Source: an uncultured Spartobacteria bacterium
GTDB taxonomy: Bacteria; Verrucomicrobiota; Verrucomicrobiia; Chthoniobacterales; Terrimicrobiaceae
Direction: 5' to 3'
Assembly (NCBI GenBank): GCA_937960895.1
Contig: CALCJD010000122.1
Location: 1 to 64,000, forward strand
Length of the DNA: 64,000 nucleotides
The notes below the pieces were generated by a model. That model saw only the letters and a program-made list of their open reading frames with translations. It made no database searches and was not told the origin of the DNA. Below, piece after piece: positions 59,512 through 64,000 of the stretch (its first letter is position 1; each line of letters begins with the position of its first letter). The position numbers and the translations under genes were made by a program.

Positions 59512-60879
59512 TCAGGGATCGTTTTTCTCCGCCGGAGCGTCCCATGACTGCAGAGGCGGGCCGCCACGGTTGTAAGCCGCCTCCGGCAGGAAGGCGATGC
59601 CGTCAAAATGCCGGGGCGCCCCGGCGGTGAGGGGAACATAGGTGGGATTGAGCGCGCTGCCGGACCGAACCGGCCCGCCCGGAAAATTCCCGCCGCGGAA
59701 AAGCAGGAAAAACCCCGGATGTCCCCATGCCAGGAACCGCGCTTCGGGGGTGCCTGGCTCCGGATCTCCGATGCCGTTTTCCTTGGAAACACCCACGGCG
59801 GATCCCATTACCGCATACCGCGAACCCAGCGTGCCGGCGAGGTGGGCTCCGGCCGGCCACCATCGGCAATCCTCCTTGGTGCCCCAGTATTTTTGGCCCG
59901 GCCAGACGGCCTCTCCGCGTTGCAGGTGGCTGTTGTGGGCAAAGACCATCACCCGGCCGCGCTTCCGCTCGCGCTGGAGAATGTAGCCGAGCGTGTCGGC
60001 CATCAGGGCGTCCCGCGTACCCAGCACAACGGCGGGCGACTGACCCGGACGGCGCGCCCCCATGGCGGCATGGAAATTCAACAGCTGGCGCGCGACCTCC
60101 CCGTATTGCAACGCCTCACGATGGGATTCCTCCCCGGTCGCGGCCCTCAGTTCCGGACCCCGGGAACGCAGCTCTGCGATGAGATCCTCCGTGGCCGCGC
60201 GCAGGGCGACGGCCTTCGGCGAGTGCATGATCGATTTGGATGGATCCATGTACACCGCCGGATTTTCCCAATCCTCATCGGCGCCCATCAGGTCGTGAAT
60301 TCTTTTTCGCCAGTCTTCCGCCTTTTCCGCGTCGGCCCTGCCAAGGTAGTCGATCACAAAATCCAGCACCTGACGCGGACCCGCCACGCCCGTGGTTCCG
60401 CCGGGGATGTCGAAGCCGTAAAAATTCAGCTTCACCGCATGCGACGGATCGAGGTTGTAGGCGCGCATCCATTCGATCAGATCCCGGTTGGCTTCGAGCG
60501 CGCCCATGCCATGACCGAATCCCGCTTCCCTGATTTCGTCATAGGAAGCCGGACCGCGACCGTGGATGTACTCATTGACGACACGCCCGCGCGGGAAGCT
60601 GCTTTCCAGGGCGATGGCCGTGTACCCGTGTTTTTCGACGAGACGTTGGAAAATACGGTTGCGCAGGCGGAGAATTTCCTCGGCACCGTGCAGCGCCTCC
60701 CCCAAACCCAGCAATTCCACGCCGGAACCGAGCTCCGCCACCACGCGATCCACCGCGGTTTTCACGGAATCGTCGGAAAGGGAAAAGGGAATCGCATCAG
60801 CACCGGATGTTTCGCCGGACGTCGAATCGGCGGCAGCCAAGGTCATGGTCAAAAGAAGCAGGACGGGGACGCTTTTCAA
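59512..60879 (-). CDS. Secreted erythromycin-esterase-family protein
   Basis: About 455 residues. The family signature is clear: LLGLGEALHGAEEILRLRNR, then TAIALESSFPRGRVVNEYI, FYGFDIPGG, and VFAHNSHLQRGE, giving the Glu/His residues used by EreA/EreB-type enzymes. Members also occur far from antibiotic resistance, so no resistance is implied. A signal sequence (KSVPVLLLLTMTLAAADS) fits a TTG start at 60879; no ATG lies near, and the open frame continues into repeat copy A. Start is uncertain. No operon partner. Confidence 0.82.
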   Translation of the reverse strand: MKSVPVLLLLTMTLAAADSTSGETSGADAIPFSLSDDSVKTAVDRVVAELGSGVELLGLGEALHGAEEILRLRNRIFQRLVEKHGYTAIALESSFPRGRVVNEYIHGRGPASYDEIREAGFGHGMGALEANRDLIEWMRAYNLDPSHAVKLNFYGFDIPGGTTGVAGPRQVLDFVIDYLGRADAEKAEDWRKRIHDLMGADEDWENPAVYMDPSKSIMHSPKAVALRAATEDLIAELRSRGPELRAATGEESHREALQYGEVARQLLNFHAAMGARRPGQSPAVVLGTRDALMADTLGYILQRERKRGRVMVFAHNSHLQRGEAVWPGQKYWGTKEDCRWWPAGAHLAGTLGSRYAVMGSAVGVSKENGIGDPEPGTPEARFLAWGHPGFFLLFRGGNFPGGPVRSGSALNPTYVPLTAGAPRHFDGIAFLPEAAYNRGGPPLQSWDAPAEKNDP

Positions 60880-60960
60880 GGGACGCGACGGTGCGAACCA
60901 AATGAAAATGCGGAAAACCCGGGGAAAAAAGCCGAAACGGCAACGCCCCGTCCGGGAGAA

Positions 60961-61176
60961 CGGCCAACTTCCGGCTGGTCCCAAATTTTGGGGTCAGGCC
61001 GGCGGCTGACCCTCCGCTTTGTGGAATTCACGCTTCAGCGAGGGTCCCTCCGCGGTCAATGCGGAACCCCTCGCCTCCTGACGTCGGCGCCTCCGTGGCG
61101 TCATTTCAGCATTTCAGCGTTTCCGCTTTTGACCCAGGTTTCCGCCCTCCGATTTCCGCCTTTCTCCCCCCCGCCT
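60961..61176 (+). repeat. Two-hairpin intergenic repeat, copy A (147-bp inverted partner of copy B)
   Basis: Starts with a degenerate first hairpin (GGCCAACTTCCGGCTGGTCC), then AAATTTTG, then GGGTCAG GCCGGCGG CTGACCC (60991-61012), a perfect 7-bp stem. Bases 61000-61146 are identical to the reverse complement of 57893-58039. It lies in the 311-bp gap (60880-61190) between the esterase-like gene and xylH, which contains no gene. Confidence 0.85.
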
Positions 61177-61190
61177 CCTCACGTCGGCGC

Positions 61191-62315
61191 TTACTTTCGC
61201 GAGAGGCGCACGTCGGCCCAGACGGCGAGGCCGAGGACCAGGCCGCGGGCGACGTATTTTGTTTCCGGCGACACCGCGAGGAGGGTCATGCCATTAAGCA
61301 GCGCGGCCATGATGAGCGCGCCCATCAAGACGCCGAAAACCGTGCCGCGTCCGCCTTTCAGGCTCGTGCCGCCGATCACGCACGCCGCCACCGCGTCGAG
61401 TTCCATGAGGGTGCCCACCGTGGTGGTGCTGGAACCGGCATAGGCGGTCTGCAAAAAACCCGTGATGGCCACGATGATTCCCATGATGAGAAATGCGCCG
61501 ATGGACACCTTCGCCACCGGTACGCCGCTGACGACCGCCGCCTCCTCGTTTCCGCCAATGGCGTAAAGATACCGTCCGAACGGCGTCTGGCGCGTGATGG
61601 TGAAAATGGTGAACGTCACCGCCGCCAGAATCAGCGCGGGCAGGGGCACGCCGCGGTAGGCGTTGCAGACCAGGACAAAAAGCACGATCAGCTGCGCCAC
61701 CACAAAGGTCTGCAGGAAAATCCGCTCGCGATCCGCTCCGGGCCGGCGCGACCGGCGCCAGGCGGCCATGGCCATGAGAAGTATGATCACCGCCGCGAGC
61801 ACCCAGCCGGCCACCGGAGGCAGGTAATAGGTGGTCAGCAGCGAATACAGGTTCGCCTCGCCGCCCCGGCTCACCGGAATGGTGGCGTTGTGAATGACCA
61901 GCCAGTGAAGTCCGCGAAACACCAGCAGACCGCCCAGTGTGATGATGAAGGCGGGCACGCGCTCCCGCACGATGATCGTTCCCATGCCCAGCCAGATCAG
62001 CGCGGCCGCCACGAGTCCGGCCAGCAGGGCGACGGGAGCCGGCCAGCCGTATTCGAAAATCAACACCGCCGAAAGTCCGCCGATCAGCCCCACGCCGCTG
62101 CCGGCGGAAAGGTCGATGTGGCCGGGCAGAATGACCAGAAACATCCCCAGCGCGAGCACCGCGGTGATCGACACCTCGATGGCCAGCATCGAGAGGTTGC
62201 GCGCGGAAAGAAACTCCGGCGACTTGAGGGCAAAAAACAGACCGATGACCAGCAGCGCGGCCGGCATGGCCAGGGTGCGCACATTGATTGAGGAACGGGA
62301 GGAAGCTTCGGACAT
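61191..62315 (-). CDS. xylH: Xylose-type ABC transporter permease
   Basis: A 374-residue permease of the BPD_transp_2 family with about ten or more membrane segments. LPGHIDLSAGSGVGLIGGLS is the family signature, and GRYLYAIGGNEEAAVVSGVP with GTSLKGGRGTVFGVLMGALI are the conserved loops. The length is close to XylH and longer than RbsC (about 320). It starts 6 bp after xylG. ATG at 62315 (MSEASSRSSINVRTLAMPAA). The spacer before repeat copy A shows no obvious terminator. Confidence 0.88.
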   Translation of the reverse strand: MSEASSRSSINVRTLAMPAALLVIGLFFALKSPEFLSARNLSMLAIEVSITAVLALGMFLVILPGHIDLSAGSGVGLIGGLSAVLIFEYGWPAPVALLAGLVAAALIWLGMGTIIVRERVPAFIITLGGLLVFRGLHWLVIHNATIPVSRGGEANLYSLLTTYYLPPVAGWVLAAVIILLMAMAAWRRSRRPGADRERIFLQTFVVAQLIVLFVLVCNAYRGVPLPALILAAVTFTIFTITRQTPFGRYLYAIGGNEEAAVVSGVPVAKVSIGAFLIMGIIVAITGFLQTAYAGSSTTTVGTLMELDAVAACVIGGTSLKGGRGTVFGVLMGALIMAALLNGMTLLAVSPETKYVARGLVLGLAVWADVRLSRK

Positions 62316-62321
62316 AAAATT

Positions 62322-63857
62322 TCAGGGAGTCACCGGTTCTCCGCCCATCGCGGCGGCGAGAAGTTTTTCCTGGGTGGCTTCGGAGCGCAGGAACGTCCCT
62401 CCGGACCGCCCCTCGGCCAGCATGAGGATGCGGTCGCTCATGCCCATGAGTTCGGGAAGTTCGCTGCTCACCAGCACCACCGCCTGGCCCGCGTCGGTGA
62501 GACGGTTCATCAGTTCGTAAACCTCCAGCTTTGCGCCGACGTCGATGCCGCGCGTGGGTTCGTCGAGAAAAATCACCGCCGGCCGGGTCATGAGCGCCTT
62601 GGCCAGCACGACCTTCTGCTGGTTGCCGCCCGAAAGGGTGCCGACGGGCGTTTCCAGTCCGGGCGCCTTCACCCGCAGCGATTGGAAAAACTCCTCATTG
62701 CGCCGGCGCTCGCGGTCGTCGTCGATCAACCCGAACGATCCCGGACCCACCGCGACGTCCTCCAGCGAGGAAAGCGCCATGTTGAAACCGATCGAAAGAT
62801 CCAGCACGAGCCCGTAGCGCTTGCGATCCTCGCTCACCAGAACGAGTCCGCGACGGATGCTTTCCGTGGGACTCTGACCCGGCCCGAGCGGACGTCCGTC
62901 GAGCAGCACACGGCCGCCGGTCCGGCGACCGTAGGCGCCAAAGATGTGCATCAACAATTCGCTGCGGCCCGCGCCCATCAATCCCCCGATACCCAGCACC
63001 TCGCCGGCCCGCACCTCAAAGGAAATGCCCTCCAGCCGGGTGTGTCCGCCTTCGGTGACGGTGAGATTTTCGACCACCAGCCGGGTCTCACCGACCTTTC
63101 CCGGACGGCGTGGAAAGAGGTTCTCGATGGGGCGTCCGACCATGTGACGGATCACTTCGTTTTTCGTCGTGGCGGCCGTCTCCAGCGTGACGATGCTCTG
63201 TCCGTCCCGCAACACCGTGATGCGGTCCGCAATGGCAAAAACCTCATCCAGTTTGTGGCTGATGTACACGAGGGCAATGCCGCGCTGCCTGAGATCGCGC
63301 AGGATGTCGAGCAACACCTCCACCTCCTGCTCGGTGAGGGCGGCGGTCGGTTCGTCCAGAATCAAAACCTGCGTTTGCTTGGACAGCGCCTTGGCGATTT
63401 CCACCAGCTGACGGTGACCCACCCCGAGGTCGCGCACCACCGCGTCCGTGGGAATGGCGAGCCCGAACCGGTCCAGCAACTGCTGGGATTCCCGGGAGAT
63501 GCGGTCCCAGTCGATGGACCATCCGAAGGACCGCGGTTCGTTGCCGAGGAAAATGTTTTCGGCAACGGTCATTTCCGGCACCAAAGCAAGTTCCTGATAA
63601 ATCACGCCGATGCCGGCGCGTTCGGCGTCCTTGGAATTGGCAAACGAGGCCACTTCACCGCGCACGCGGATCCGGCCCTCGTAGCTGCCGGCCGGATGAA
63701 TGCCGGACAGGGTTTTGATGAGGGTGGATTTGCCGGCGCCGTTTTCGCCGCAGAGCGCGTGGATCTCGCCGGGCAGCAGGTCAAAACTGACCCCTTTCAG
63801 CGCCACCACGCCGGGGAAGCGTTTGACGAGGTTCTCCGCGGAAAGCACGGGAGCCAT
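62322..63857 (-). CDS. xylG: Xylose-type ABC transporter ATPase (two nucleotide-binding domains)
   Basis: A 511-residue double ATPase typical of sugar importers. The first domain has Walker A GENGAGKST (36-44), then LSGIHPAGSYEGRI, a XylG-like stretch, and Walker B LILDEPTAALT. The second has Walker A-like GLMGAGRSE, signature LSGGNQQKVVLAKAL and Walker B VIFLDEPTRGID. Domain 1 has a degenerate signature (VGHRQLVEIAKAL), normal for this family. It sits 3 bp after xylF and 6 bp before xylH, so xylFGH is one transcript. Substrate is inferred from similarity; other pentoses are possible. Confidence 0.93.
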   Translation of the reverse strand: MAPVLSAENLVKRFPGVVALKGVSFDLLPGEIHALCGENGAGKSTLIKTLSGIHPAGSYEGRIRVRGEVASFANSKDAERAGIGVIYQELALVPEMTVAENIFLGNEPRSFGWSIDWDRISRESQQLLDRFGLAIPTDAVVRDLGVGHRQLVEIAKALSKQTQVLILDEPTAALTEQEVEVLLDILRDLRQRGIALVYISHKLDEVFAIADRITVLRDGQSIVTLETAATTKNEVIRHMVGRPIENLFPRRPGKVGETRLVVENLTVTEGGHTRLEGISFEVRAGEVLGIGGLMGAGRSELLMHIFGAYGRRTGGRVLLDGRPLGPGQSPTESIRRGLVLVSEDRKRYGLVLDLSIGFNMALSSLEDVAVGPGSFGLIDDDRERRRNEEFFQSLRVKAPGLETPVGTLSGGNQQKVVLAKALMTRPAVIFLDEPTRGIDVGAKLEVYELMNRLTDAGQAVVLVSSELPELMGMSDRILMLAEGRSGGTFLRSEATQEKLLAAAMGGEPVTP

Positions 63858-63860
63858 GAC

Positions 63861-64000
63861 TCAATTCGAGGACGCGTTTCCGTAAACCGCCTTCTCGCTC
63901 TGAAATCCGTCGGCAATCACCGTCTCGCGCATGTTGGTTTTGTCCACGGCATAAATGTCGCCAAGAATGGAGGGCACATCGATCAGTCCGTTGTTGACGC
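63861..64000 (-). CDS. xylF: Xylose-type substrate-binding protein, C-terminal end (partial)
   Basis: The window ends inside this gene. The last 45 or so residues read VNNGLIDVPSILGDIYAVDK, then TNMRETVIADGFQSEKAVYG and NASSN before the stop at 63861-63863. The N-N-G-x-I-D-V-P-S and x-T-V-I-x-D-G-F patterns are typical of the C-terminus of XylF-like periplasmic xylose-binding proteins. The signal peptide and sugar-binding site are outside the window. Confidence 0.8.
   Translation of the reverse strand, partial: VNNGLIDVPSILGDIYAVDKTNMRETVIADGFQSEKAVYGNASSN

Noticed and set aside
59512..60879. Erythromycin-esterase homology as an antibiotic resistance gene
   Set aside because: The family is broad, this member is predicted to be exported, and no resistance context or mobile gene is adjacent.
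57893..61146. Insertion sequence or composite transposon bounded by the 147-bp inverted repeats
   Set aside because: No transposase or integrase is encoded between them and no target-site duplication was recognised; the repeats belong to the intergenic repeat family.
1..64000. tRNA, rRNA or CRISPR loci
   Set aside because: No cloverleaf-like segment with a CCA/TΨC signature, rRNA stretch or regularly spaced direct repeats was recognised on reading both strands; a tRNA-scan could still find a missed one.

Overview
The window is GC-rich chromosomal DNA from a Gram-negative-type bacterium, most likely Verrucomicrobiota or a close PVC relative. This rests on several features together: a protein with an autotransporter-associated strand repeat and a PEP-CTERM tail, a pseudopilin ending in the H-X9-DG motif, a manganese permease fused to a DtxR-like domain, SufS-SufU iron-sulfur assembly, and several secreted clan GH-A glycosidases. 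The taxonomic call is inference. No rRNA, tRNA, CRISPR array, transposase or prophage was found.

Layout. 1-3.9 kb: SbcC/SbcD-like nuclease pair (SbcC cut by the window edge). 4.0-7.6 kb: NusG/RfaH-like factor, DUF4139 secreted protein, hairpin cluster, MlaE permease with a STAS partner. 7.7-11.2 kb: sufS-sufU-engB-rsgA. 11.3-16.7 kb: mntR divergent from mntABCD, with coaX convergent at the end. 16.8-22.6 kb: a heterodimeric ABC exporter and two PilT-type ATPases. 22.7-24.5 kb: a DUF883/holin/YqjK-like membrane trio and a small basic protein. 24.7-31.1 kb: lipoprotein, large glycosidase, sucD, a VOC protein, sucC, DUF971. 31.1-33.9 kb: cysD-cysNC sulfate activation. 34.0-37.2 kb: a second glycosidase, an ArsR-methyltransferase regulator, an IclR regulator. 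37.3-44.0 kb: a tightly coupled operon (FAD oxidoreductase, secreted protein, two beta-helix proteins, pseudopilin, Gfo/Idh/MocA dehydrogenase) facing an autotransporter-repeat/PEP-CTERM protein. 45.6-49.3 kb: sigma-70 factor, YugP-type protease, lipoprotein lipase. 49.4-52.3 kb: metK and ahcY with a broken four-helix-bundle gene between them. 52.5-56.3 kb: EndoQ-like PHP endonuclease with a frameshift, a membrane protein, an AI-2E transporter. 56.4-64 kb: FucP-type sugar transporter, a PEP-CTERM gene broken by an in-frame stop, an erythromycin-esterase-family protein, and xylose-type ABC genes xylH, xylG and the end of xylF.

How the genes work together. The strongest candidate for an undescribed system is the IclR locus. 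An identical 16-bp palindrome (once inverted) lies in the iclR/FAD-oxidoreductase divergent region and upstream of the surface-protein gene at 44-45 kb, implying one regulon for a putative extracellular glycan or surface-modification system. A second theme is SAM recycling: the ArsR-methyltransferase regulator has a 30-bp near-perfect palindrome next to its own start codon, and metK/ahcY lie 13 kb away. A third theme is sugar uptake (FucP type, Xyl type).

A family of intergenic repeats built from two hairpins occurs at least six times. Two copies form a perfect 147-bp inverted repeat around the decayed 58-61 kb segment. Many genes overlap by ATGA or GTGA, so translational coupling is frequent. 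The high GC content creates long antisense open frames, which were disregarded.
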